Of a DNA stretch of 22,336 nt, positions 1 through 9,972 are shown piece after piece. Source of the DNA: Zygophlyctis sp. KS116 (lineage: Eukaryota; Chytridiomycota); contig BAAFSQ010000165.1 in NCBI GenBank assembly GCA_054661495.1, positions 1 through 22,336 on the forward strand, given 5' to 3'. The notes under the pieces are model-generated. The model ran no database searches. It saw only the letters and a list, made by a program, of their open reading frames with translations, and was not told the DNA's origin. A program made the translations under genes and the position numbers. Positions within the stretch are counted from its first letter, which is position 1, and each line of letters opens with the position of its first letter.

Positions 1-224
1 CCCCCACAAGGCTCTCCAGCTCCTACAACTTTAATGCAAATTCCTGGCGCATCGGCAACAAATGGATCGGTCTTGGGTAATATGCAGGTAAGGCCTGGTT
101 CGCATGGTACAGGACTGAGTGACTCTCCACCGCACTGTTGACCTAGACTTGCGATGGTTGGTAGAATTTGAGATCTAACTGTCTGAAAGATTGCAATGAT
201 AAATAAGCAGATTTGAGATTTCAT
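1..224 (-). CDS. Secreted cysteine-rich protein (partial, 5' end present)
   Basis: The minus-strand frame is open from an ATG at 222-224 to the left edge, giving 74 codons with no stop. The first ~19 residues (start MKSQICLFIIAIF) look like a cleavable signal peptide. A regular cysteine pattern follows: GQQCGG, then PCEPGLTC, then GIC, then GEPCGG at the edge, where a second repeat may begin. This suggests a secreted, disulfide-rich, possibly repetitive protein. I do not recognise the family, and no catalytic motif is visible. VPS11 lies upstream on the same strand, 154 bp away. The opposite strand is also open here but lacks these ordered features, so I prefer this reading. The C-terminus is missing. 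Confidence 0.72.
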   Translation of the reverse strand, partial: MKSQICLFIIAIFQTVRSQILPTIASLGQQCGGESLSPVPCEPGLTCILPKTDPFVADAPGICIKVVGAGEPCG

Positions 225-378
225 TTGTTTTTTAAAGACAATGGCTGTTTGCGCATTGTTTACCACAACAATAAGTAATCGGACATTACGTCACCATTTG
301 CTCCAAATGGCCTATAAGATTTTTAAATGTAAATAAAAGTTATCAATATGATAGTTTATTCGTGAGAAATAAAATTCG

Positions 379-3300
379 TCATAATTCATTGCTAAACACA
401 TTCTTTGAGTAGCAATCCACAATGTATGAAAATAGATCAGTTGATGATTCAAGCTGTTTCTTTATATTAAAAATCTTACATTTTTCAGGAATTCAGAATG
501 GTTAGCTGATGATTGGTGCTGATCACGGATTACATCCTGCAAGATACGGCGTTCTGGGGAACAACGTGGACATTCATCTTGAGATTGTCCGAGACATCTA
601 AAGTTGAAATTCAAAATAAGTACCGTTGATGATAACTATGCTTACAAAGGAAATGAGTTGCAGGAACTTCAAGTATTTGGCGACAAAATTCACAACGACT
701 GCTTTGAAACACAACGGTCCTAAAATAAGACTAAGAAAAGAAAGTACTCGCTCGTTAAATATTGAATTTGTTTGGCCATTTCCTCAATTTCAGACTGGTA
801 TTGTTGAGTTTCCTTGAAGGACTATGTTTTCATTGATTAAATATTACTTACCTTATCAATCAGCTCTTTTTCTATGTTTATCTTTTCTATTATAAAATCT
901 TTGATCAGCCCCAAGGTAATTTCCTTGTTTGATGAAAGTAATTTTATAATTTCTAGAGGAGAAAGAAGATTCAATCTGTCCACTTCTTTAATGACAGTCA
1001 CGATTTTGCTTTCATCAATACTCGTAGAAGATATCAATAATTTGAATGCCTTGATCCATATTTTAGGATATTGAGATCTTATGATTAATATTTTCGACCT
1101 TACTCATTCGTTCTGCATGTTGCAAGAACAGTATCATAGTTTTTTTGCTGATCATAAAATTCCAAAACATCTTCATATCTTATAGTCATGATGTAAAACA
1201 ATACCTCGAATTAACTTTAAGTATATGTAAGATCCCACTGCGAAGATTGTGGCGCTTGCAGAGAATTAGCGCATGGTCGACGTCAATCCCATTCTATTAT
1301 TAAAATGCAGTACAACAATACATGTTCGGCATTCAGAAGAATAAGACATTTTTCTTCCCAAATATTACTTGTGTTCTATAGCGTATAATATTAATAAAGA
1401 TTTACATCATTATTCATTCCATAACTTTCCAAGTAAAGTTCAAATAAACAATTACATATTGCTGACCTACTAATACTTTCTTGATCTTTTTGATATTTAG
1501 ATTCAAATTCCCGATTATTATCATTGAAGCGAGTTAAGAGCACTCTTTCTAAAAATTCAATACACCAACTTCGTGAGTCCACATAAAAGGGAATAAACTC
1601 TTCAGGGTAAACTTGGGGCTCTATAGTGCAAAGAAACACTAGAATATCTGTAGATTCTTTTGGAAGATGTTTCACCAAAGTGGAACCGTACTTTTTGAAA
1701 GTTTGCACAATAGAATTTGGTTCAAGCTGAGCAATATATGATATTACTTGTACTGGATCATTTAGATCGTCAAAGAGGATATTGATGACCCAATCATGCA
1801 ATAAAGCTTTTTTCGCCAAATCCAAAGCCTGATTGAAATATCCACCAGTTTTACAAATCCGAATACCATTCTCAATATTAAATCCACCTTGTGATACGAG
1901 CTTGTTTATATTTTCTTCATCTTTTAATTTAGAATAACAGTTTAAGAGAAGACTTATGTGACTTTCTGTAGAAATTTTAGAATCGTGAAGCGCTTGTAAA
2001 TATGTTGTTAAATGTACAATATGAGAGGGATCTACATATTTTAAAATTACATAAGACGGTGAAAGATGCGTAATCGTCCGAATGTAATGATTAACAGATG
2101 ATGAGTATTCTGATTTTGAGTACTTAATTATTAAATTATTATAAAATACCAAAAAATCTGCAAAACGCTTATTAATTTCCATTATTAATTCACGAGATGC
2201 ATGATCCGTTGTTGTTTGTGGCTTCTCCTCAACATCTTTTGAATGAAAAGAATTCACACTTGCAGAAGAAACCATATTTATAGCCAAATTATACAAATTT
2301 TGTGAAAAAAGGCTGTCAAGTCTTGTCTCAAGGTCTTTTTCAACAACACGAAATACCTTTAATTAATAAGATTTCCATACCTTATTTGTCTTTGTGACTA
2401 CCAACAATTCTGACGGCCCAATTAGTACTCGAATTATTTCCTCCCCCACCATTTGCCCACATTTTTGATCAAAAGTTATTTCACCAAAAGAGGATCGATA
2501 GGCGATGAGTTTAGTTTTTAAATCATATATTGAGAGAAGAGTACCTCCCGGTAAATTTGTGCCAAATGGTAAAAGCGTCGATGTGGGAGAGACTGATGGA
2601 GCTGAAGCCATTGCCATAGGAGATTCTGAATCTAATGCAGCAACAGTTGTTACAACTACCAGATATGACCTGTACCACGACACAATAGTTTTCTCTCCAC
2701 TTATAATAAAACAAGGACCTCTCCCCTCCTTCCCATAAAAATACAATGCTTCTCTTCTTGCCAAAACCATTTCCGGTGGATAATTATCCGGAGTTAACAA
2801 TGAATTTCCAATTTCGCAACCAACCCCATCATCAAGAACTTTTGGAATTTCTTTTCCTGAAACTAAAAAAACCACAGAAATCCTATTGTATGATACAATA
2901 TATAAAAATGGACTTGATTCGGAGTTGACTATTGCGAGTCCAGTTATCGGCGTAGATTCCTCATAAATGACAGAGATTTTGTCCTGCTTGCTGCTTTTAT
3001 CACCTTTAAGGAGTAAAACAACACCGTTTTCTAGGCCGATTGTGATCAAATTCAATTTTTCCACGATTGCAATAGCAGTTACAGGAAATATCTTTGATCC
3101 TTGTTGTACATTGATACTTTTGATCATGGTTGGTGCATTATTGGAAATCTTTTCTAAATCCCAAATCTTAAGGATGGGAAGTCCAGTTGATACATCATCG
3201 ATACCAATTGTAGCAAGTCGATCGCCTTGAATTATATGAGTTACTCGACCATTATACGCTTGCCAAGACAACACTTTACTCCAAGATTGATCAGCTTGAA

Positions 3301-3430
3301 CAATACACCCATCCTTTGTACCAAAGAATAGACCAAACGGTGCAGAGCATGATATTGAATACTGCTTCATCCAGCCTTCATCCACAGGTGCAGATTCGAA
3401 GAAATCCAATGTTCTCCATTGTAATGACAT
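379..3430 (-). CDS. VPS11: VPS11, CORVET/HOPS core subunit with C-terminal RING
   Basis: Spliced gene with minus-strand exons 3430-2381, 2356-1406, 1375-1322, 1293-1205, 1178-1104, 1077-852, 821-748, 719-624, 597-480 and 453-379. These encode 935 aa; human VPS11 is 941. The nine introns are 24-30 nt. The protein starts MSLQWRTLDFF, the family's N-terminal signature. A beta-propeller-like half follows, then an alpha-solenoid containing QNLYNLAINM and HYIRTITHLSPSYVI. The C-terminal RING-H2 (about residues 849-887) has CEFC, CKHSYHQRC and CPRC ligands. The protein is a shared core subunit of the endosome/vacuole tethering complexes and acts on endosomal and lysosomal membranes. An in-frame TAA just upstream fixes the start at 3430. 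The short C-terminal tail after the RING (exons 9-10) also matches the family. Confidence 0.96.
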
Positions 3431-3934
3431 TTGAACACCTTAACCGACTGGCTGCTCACCAATGCCGATTCAATCATAAAGATAACTTAATTATTATACT
3501 TAATAATCGTATTCCATAATTGTTGTATTAGACGCACAGATCATGTGCCAGGTTATGATGTAGTATCATGCATTGACGAAGACGATGACGAAGCAAGGTT
3601 TGCATTGTTTAACAATTTCTGTTTTGGATAATTAATCACAGAGTTATTCTTTTTAACTGCATTATCCTTAAACTATTATTACTATAATAATCCAAGGTAA
3701 ATTGTTTGGTGGAAGCTATTGGCGCCACTAGTTATTTTTAGCTAATCAAATAGTTATACTTATCCTATTATTTATTTGATACAACAACTACTAATGTAAG
3801 CCATTATCAGGTTCTGGGAAGACTGATCAGCTATAATCTATAAGGCTAAAAAGGATTAGATCTAAAGCCTCAAGATAATCTGACGTCTTCCCATGATCTG
3901 TCAAAGTTTGTGAATACTAACATTGTAGATAATC
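3431..3934. other. 504-bp divergent intergenic region
   Basis: Separates the VPS11 start (-) from the RRM-PUF start (+) and should hold both promoters. It is AT-rich overall. Two things stand out: an unresolved plus-strand coding-like stretch at about 3424-3631, and a long imperfect hairpin at 3815-3893. I see no complete gene. Confidence 0.5.
3815..3893. repeat. Long imperfect hairpin upstream of the RRM-PUF gene
   Basis: Outer arms TGGGAAGAC (3815-3823) and GTCTTCCCA (3885-3893) are perfect 9-bp complements. Nested inside them, CAG pairs with CTG, ATCT with AGAT and AGGCT with AGCCT, separated by small internal loops around an A/T-rich apical loop. About 21 pairs are possible over 79 nt. 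It lies 41 bp before the RRM-PUF ATG, so it could be a 5'-UTR element, a small structured RNA or a remnant of an inverted-repeat element. The sequence alone does not decide which. Confidence 0.45.
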
Positions 3935-6548
3935 ATGAAGAACTTTGCTAATGACGCAAGTAGTCCCTCTCAACTTAAAGACAGTAAAGAACCTGCAAGT
4001 AGAGGTTTACAGCTTTATAAAGATCCAAACAATGCTCCTCCAACTGAAGCGACATCAATGATGTCTCCAATTGGAGGGAATCCTCTTCTCTTTGATTCTC
4101 TTTCACTCTCTTCTGGTCTGAAAACTGGTAATGTTCGTCATTCTCGGACTCGGACAGAAACTTTTTCTCATTCAAGACCTTTTGCTTTAACAAATGATGT
4201 TCCATTGGCTCAAACTACCTCTGTAGATGTTCCTGCTCAGCGCAGATCAACATTATCTGGATTGGAAATAAGTATGAATCGAACAACATCACTAGATATC
4301 AATACTAAAGGTCTTTTGGATGCATTTGGCCCCCCATTATTTACAGCTGGATGGGATAATTTTACTTCTTCTAATCAATCGCCTTTAAGTGGTCTAATTT
4401 CTCCAAATGTAGCAGCAATACAAGCAGCCGCACCTGCGCCTGCTTCAGCTGTGGAGACAGTTGTCAGTGCAATCGATTTTTTAGACATGGACGGTCCCAG
4501 CTCTTTCCAATTTATGGAAGATCCTTTCAATCCTTTTTCTTCAGGTACTATGCCCTCGGATACGTCAAGGCCTCCAACAGCGCAATCTAGACTACGTTCT
4601 TATTCTTCTGCTTTTGTTCCTCCACACAAGCCCATGATTACCACCCGCCATCGATCTATCTCAATTCCTGAAAAAGAAATGAAAGCTGAATTTAAGGACC
4701 TTGATTTGTCGGCTCGTGATGTAAGATATTAAATTCAAGCTAATTACTAGACAACCGGAGAATCGGGCTCAAAATCTACCACCGCCGAAACCTCGCCAAA
4801 CTCCGACTCTTCTCCTAGTCGCTCTTTATGGGTCGGTAATTTGGATTCCAATATTCCTCAAAATGAAATATTATCCTTATTTGTGCCTTTTGGACCTATC
4901 GATTCTCTTCGAATGATTCCAGAGCGAGAATGCGCATTCATAAACTTTTTATCTATTGAAGATGCTTCCAAAGCTAAATCAGCATTAAATGGAACTCATT
5001 TGGGTAATTGCATCATTAAAGTAGCATATGGAAAAGCAGATTTATCTGTTGATGCTATTTCTACTCATTCTTCTAAATCTCTATGTATAATTTTTTCTTG
5101 TAAAAATGTAGGGATTGGAAATATTCCTGCCACTCTAGAGCCAGCAGATCTAGAGAATATTTTTGGATTCTATGGGCCTATTGAATCGGCCCGTGTTTTG
5201 TCTCACAAGAATTGTGGATTTATAAACTTTGTTCATTTAGAAGATGCTGTAGAGGCACGCAAACAGATGAATGGAAAAGAAATCAGTGGTGCAAATGTTA
5301 AAATTGGATTTGCTAAAGTTCCAAATGGCAATATATCTACTTCTGGAATAGAGCCACTAGGTAATGAATGGGTAGCAGATATTAACTCAGCGATGATGAA
5401 TAAATCGTTGTCAGCTACTGGTTGGCCTTCACTTTTAAAAAGCTCACCGGCCCCAAACATGGAAATCCAGACTCTATCTTTTGGAAATTCTATTTATGCA
5501 TCATCTATTCCGGGCCTACCACACTCTGATAGCTGTTTAGATAACAACGTAATGCGTGATTTTAGAAAGCGACTGGAAAGTACCACTATAACACCAGAAC
5601 AAGTTACAGAAATATTCAACTCTGTCATTTATGATGCTACATCAGTCTCTTCTGGTAATAACTATTTATTTATAACCTAGATTATATTGGAAACGTGGTC
5701 ATACAGAAAATAATTGAAAAGGGAACTGATGATCAGCGCCTTCAGATTATCCGCAGAATTGCGCCTTACATGGCCTCTATAGGCATTCACAAGAATGGAA
5801 CTTGGGCTATCCAGAAAATCTTGGGTAAACCTTTTTTTAATTTATATTAGATACCGTGAAACTCCCTGCACAAATCCAAGAAATAGTTGAAGCACTTACC
5901 CCTTACACAGCAGCATTACTTCTTGACCAGTATGGAAATTATGTAGTTCAATGCTGTTTGAGATTTGGAAATCAAAATCAATTTATTTTTGATGCAATTG
6001 CATCTAATATGCTTAAAATTGGATTAGCAAGATTTGGCTCAAGATCTACAAGAACCTGTCTTGAATCTCAACATACAAATAAAATGCAACAAAAACTTGT
6101 TGCAACCTCTATTGTCAAGCATTGTTTTGAATTATCTTGTGATCAGAATGGTGCTTTACTCATATCTTGGTTACTAGACACTTATTATGAACCAGGAAAA
6201 TATAGTGAAATTGCATCTGTTTTTAAACGTAATTTGGTTAATGCCTGTACTCACAAGATTGCATCTGCAGTTATCTTAAAAATATGTACTCAAAGGTTTG
6301 AACCCGAAGCTCGTGAAACACTCTTGAATGATATTTTCTCTTCTAAACTAGTATCAATTTTAGCTGATCCTGTGAATGGAACATCTTTAATTCGCAAGAT
6401 CCTTACAAACGCTTCTAAAGATCAACCAAATTTGATAAATCAAATCTCAAAATTGATTACACGGTCTGATATCTTGAAATATCAAAATATCAATCGCTTC
6501 TTGGACGAATTCTCAATTTCTATAGTGCAAGAAAACGTTAGTCGCTGA
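3935..6548 (+). CDS. RRM-Pumilio RNA-binding protein (Jsn1/Puf2-like)
   Basis: Exons 3935-4720, 4751-5084, 5112-5654, 5681-5824 and 5851-6548 give 834 aa; introns are 30, 27, 26 and 26 nt. The first ~285 residues are Ser/Thr/Pro-rich and probably disordered. Two RRMs follow. RRM1 (~residue 287) starts SLWVGNLDSN with RNP1-like CAFINF; RRM2 (~371) starts SLWIGNIPATL with CGFINF. From about residue 550 there are Pumilio repeats with cores such as DYIGNVVIQK, GTWAIQKI and YGNYVVQC. RRM plus PUF in one chain is the arrangement of fungal Jsn1/Puf2 proteins, which bind 3' UTRs and control mRNA localisation, translation or decay. The second intron splits the RNP2 motif of RRM2 and has no in-frame stop. 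The 3' end overlaps the end of the convergent small gene by 11 bp. Confidence 0.93.
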
Positions 6549-6744
6549 ATTTGAATTTATTCCAAATTTTTAAATTTTGAGACAAGTCTGAGGATATATT
6601 GTCCAGTCTCTTTAGTCCGACATGATATTTACTAGATTTTTGAACCTCTTGTAATTCAACCAATACTTCCTGCTGAGTTTTCATGGTAGACACTATTGCC
6701 AAATCTATTTCTTGAAGTTTGTTTCCTAAAATGTCTGAAAGCAT
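6538..6744 (-). CDS. Small helical protein, unrecognised (possibly snapin-like)
   Basis: An ORF of 68 aa that starts MLSDILGNKLQEID. It is rich in Leu, Lys, Glu and Gln with heptad-like spacing, so it is predicted to be a short coiled coil. The frame stays open upstream of the ATG to about 6802, near the RQC2 start, without another Met. The true N-terminus may therefore lie in an unseen exon. The pattern ID..IV.T...Q..L..L loosely resembles BLOC-1/snapin-type proteins, but this is too weak to name it. It is transcribed away from RQC2, and its stop lies 11 bp inside the end of the convergent RRM-PUF coding sequence. It fits the gene spacing of the window but could be spurious. Confidence 0.5.
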   Translation of the reverse strand: MLSDILGNKLQEIDLAIVSTMKTQQEVLVELQEVQKSSKYHVGLKRLDNISSDLSQNLKIWNKFKFSD

Positions 6745-6821
6745 TAAATTCTTTGACCGCTTAGTGGCAAGGTTGTTAAGTTCAATAAATCCTTTAAAAT
6801 CTTTGCGATCACATTAAAAAG

Positions 6822-9800
6822 ATGAAATCCAGAACAACATTCCTAGATATCGGCAAAGTTATACTAGAATTACAGTCACTCATCAATTGCAGGCTCGCAA
6901 ACATTTATGATTTAGGTGCTAAAACTCTATTATTCAAGTTTTCACAAGTAGAAGCAAAGGATTTTCTATTGGTTGAACCGGGGACTAGAATGCATAAAAG
7001 TGATTATTTAATTGATAAGTCGGACCCCAATGCATTTAATCTCAAACTAAGAAAATATCTTCGAACAAAACGGTTAGTTAGTATTTCTCAGTTGGGAACC
7101 GATCGTATCGTTAAATTGACTTTTGGGACTTTGGATCAATTATTTCTATTCTGTGAATTTTATTCTCAAGGAAATATCATTCTTACAGACTCTCAGTGTA
7201 AGATTATTACTCTACAAAGGATTGTACCAGATAAGCATGCACCTGGGTTGACTTATGACGAGACAGAATGTTATTCTAGAGTTGAAATGTCATTGTTAAG
7301 GCTTGAGAATATGATAAAGGATGGTTTAGATTTAAAAAAGGCTTTGCATTTAGATTATCCTATTGTTTTATTAGATTTTGTGTTTCATGGGGATTTGGCA
7401 CTAGAAAAGATTAAAGGAGAAAACAAAAAAGTTGATATTAATCAAATATTAGAGAAGTTCAAAATTGCTGATGAAATTATTAAAAAAATATTAAGTCAAG
7501 ATGGAAAAGGATATATTTTACAGAAAACACATCAAAAAACTTGTGATCAAGAGGAATTTATAGAATATTTAGATGTTCAACCGTGGAATTTTTTTACAAG
7601 TTCAAAGAATTTAGAGATTGTAGAGTACGATACGTTTAATCAGGCTCTTGATGTTTATTTTTCTAGTATAGAAGCTCAGAAATTGGAAAAGAAGGCTAGA
7701 TCTGCAAAAAATCAGGCAAATAAGAAACTAGATGCTGCAAAGAAAAGTCATGAAAATCAAGTAAAGGCGTTTGATGTAGTACAAGAAACGTCCGAAGCTT
7801 CTGCTCAGGCTATAGAATTACACTTGCAAGAGGTTGATGATTTACTAATGACTTTAAAGGGTTATTTGGGTTCTGGAATGGGTAAGCAGGATCTTTTTGA
7901 AATTTTTAGATTGGGTAGTCTTGGGAGACATGTTAAAAGAGCAAGCAAGACGAGGTAATAAAAAGGCGAAAATGGTTGTTGGTTTAAAATTGGATATTTC
8001 AATGGTTACTATCCAGTTACCGAATCCTTTTGATTCAGAAGAAGAATCTGACTCTTCTTCTGATTCTGAAACTGATGAATCTGATTCTTCTTCTACAGCT
8101 TTAAAGACTGTGAAACGCAAAAGAAACCCACCGCTTAAGATTGATTTGGATATTTACTCTTCTGCATATGCCAATGCACGCAGATACTATGATTCAAGGA
8201 AAATTGCAGTTGTCAAGCAAGAAAAAACACTGGCAATTGCAGACAAAATGCTAAAAAATACCGAGAAAAAGATTTTGGTGGAATTGAAATCTTCGACAAA
8301 ATCAGTTCCATCTGGTATTGTAAAAATGAGAAAGCCGTTTTGGTTTGAAAAGTTTCTATGGTTCATTTCATCAGAAAATTATTTAGTAATAGGAGGAAGA
8401 GATGCAAGTCAGAATGAAGTATATTTTGATTCAATAATATTATAGCTACTGGTTAAAAGATACCTCAAAAAAGATGATGTTTATGTCCATGCAGATTTGC
8501 ATGGTGCTTCAAGCGTTATTGTAAAGAATATTGGCACTGATCCCATCCCCCCAACGACGCTTTTTCAAGCTGGTACCATGTCTGTTGTTCAATCTAAAGC
8601 ATGGGATTCAAAAATAGTTACTTCTGCATGGTGGGTCAACTCCACGCAAGTTTCCAAAACTGCCCCAACTGGTGAGTATTTAACCCAAGGATCATTCATG
8701 ATCCGTGGAAAAAAGGTACAGTAAATGAAAGAAATTAACTTTTTAGAATTGGCTACCACCTGTAAATTTAGTCTATGGATTTGGGTTGTTTTTCAGAGTA
8801 GATGAAACTTGTGTTGGGCGTCATTTCTATGAAAGACGTCCTTGGGCAAGAAATGGAGAATCGTTGGAGAATCTAGATCAACAGCTTGTTGAACAGCAAG
8901 CCGAATCAACTGATCCTGTATCCGAGGGGTATAATGCATCAATGGAAGACTTGGAAATCACCGAAAAAGAGGCAGAAGATAATATACATACCATGAATCA
9001 AGCATCATCGGCCCAAGAGGAAAATAGTAAAGCAAATTCATCAGAAAATGAAAGCGATGAGCAGTTTCCTGACACTGTGATTGAAGTAGAAAATACTGAT
9101 AAGTACAACCTTGCAGTCCTAAATGAATCTCAGACCGAATCATGTGAAGAATCTCTACTAGCAGAAGCGAAAGAAGCAAACCCTTCATCTGCCACCCGTC
9201 ATTTATCGGCAAAACAAAGAAGAGACTTGAAGAAAAACGGAGAGATTATTCAAAACTCACGGGGATCAGTTGCTTCCTCTGAAAAATCATCCAGGACTGA
9301 TGAATCTGCTCCTACATTAAAACCTCTTCCTCGTGGAAAGAAAGGCAAAATCAAAAAAATGAAGGAAAAATATGGGGAGCAGGATGAGGAAGATCGGGAG
9401 CTAATTACTAAGTTTCTTGGAGCCGCCCAAGGACCTCAGCCAAAAGGAAAGAAAGCCAAAGCTCAAGCTGCTCGTAAAGCCAGATTAGAAGAGCTTCAAA
9501 AGGAGAGGGAAAAGCAGAAATCCGAAGTTGAACGCCAAAAGCCTCAAATGCCAACAAAAGATGATTCTCAAGAAATACAAAAAATTTTACAGGAGGAAAA
9601 TATTGCTCTCCCAGATGATGATCAGGTTGGTGATCTTACATATTTAGACTCTCTTACTGGACAGCCTCACCCTGAGGATATTTTATTATTCGCCATACCT
9701 GTTTGTGCTCCTTGGAATGCTTTACAGAAATTTAAGTATAAGGTCAAGTTAACTCCCGGGAGTTTGAAAAAGGGTAAAGCTGCTAAATCAGCCCTATCAA

Positions 9801-9934
9801 GCTTTATTGCTCTGGGATCTGGAACTGATGGTAGAGATAAAGAGCTAGAATTAATCAAATCTATTCAAGAAAATGAGCTTATTATGCAAATACTAGCAAA
9901 GGTCAAGATATCAGGTGAAAAAATAAGGAAATGA
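6822..9934 (+). CDS. RQC2: Rqc2/NEMF ribosome quality control factor
   Basis: Exons 6822-7881, 7910-8418, 8446-8715 and 8747-9934 encode 1008 aa, a normal length for the eukaryotic NEMF/Tae2 family. Introns are 28, 27 and 31 nt. The NFACT-N domain starts [10 protein letters not shown] and includes LRTKRL and the conserved Asp94-Arg95 pair (LGTDRIV), which is needed for CAT tailing in yeast. A coiled-coil middle follows. The NFACT-R domain has [30 protein letters not shown] and [19 protein letters not shown]. An acidic/basic low-complexity stretch leads to an NFACT-C domain (LPFA-like pocket [13 protein letters not shown], then [16 protein letters not shown]). It binds stalled 60S-peptidyl-tRNA complexes, recruits the Ltn1 ligase and directs C-terminal tailing of nascent chains. 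Its TGA overlaps an ATG in frame with AK8 (ATGA at 9931-9934). Confidence 0.97.
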
Positions 9935-9972
9935 AAGCAAATATCGCGCTTTCACCTGCGTCACTTTTCAGT

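Noticed and set aside
1-141. Plus-strand frame from the left edge to a TGA, with a possible 25-nt GTAAGG...ACAG intron at 88-112
   Set aside because: Low-complexity Pro/Ser/Thr reading with no start. The candidate intron lacks the A/T-rich body and branch site of all others here. The opposite strand gives an ATG, a signal peptide and ordered cysteines.
626-817. 63-codon plus-strand ORF
   Set aside because: It lies antisense to the VPS11 exons encoding the coiled coil and RING, and has no features of its own.
2505-3230. Several plus-strand ORFs of 60-87 codons
   Set aside because: All are antisense shadows of the large first exon of VPS11.
3975-4205. 76-codon minus-strand ORF, Glu/Leu-rich
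   Set aside because: Shadow of the Ser-rich N-terminal region of the RRM-PUF gene.
7854-8120. 88-codon minus-strand ORF with Ser/Glu repeats
   Set aside because: Antisense of the acidic Ser-rich segment of RQC2 and spans one of its introns.
9931-9972. AK8 start at 9931
   Set aside because: In frame and possible, but the 14 extra residues have no family support and would overlap RQC2. 9973 is preferred and 9931 is kept as an alternative.
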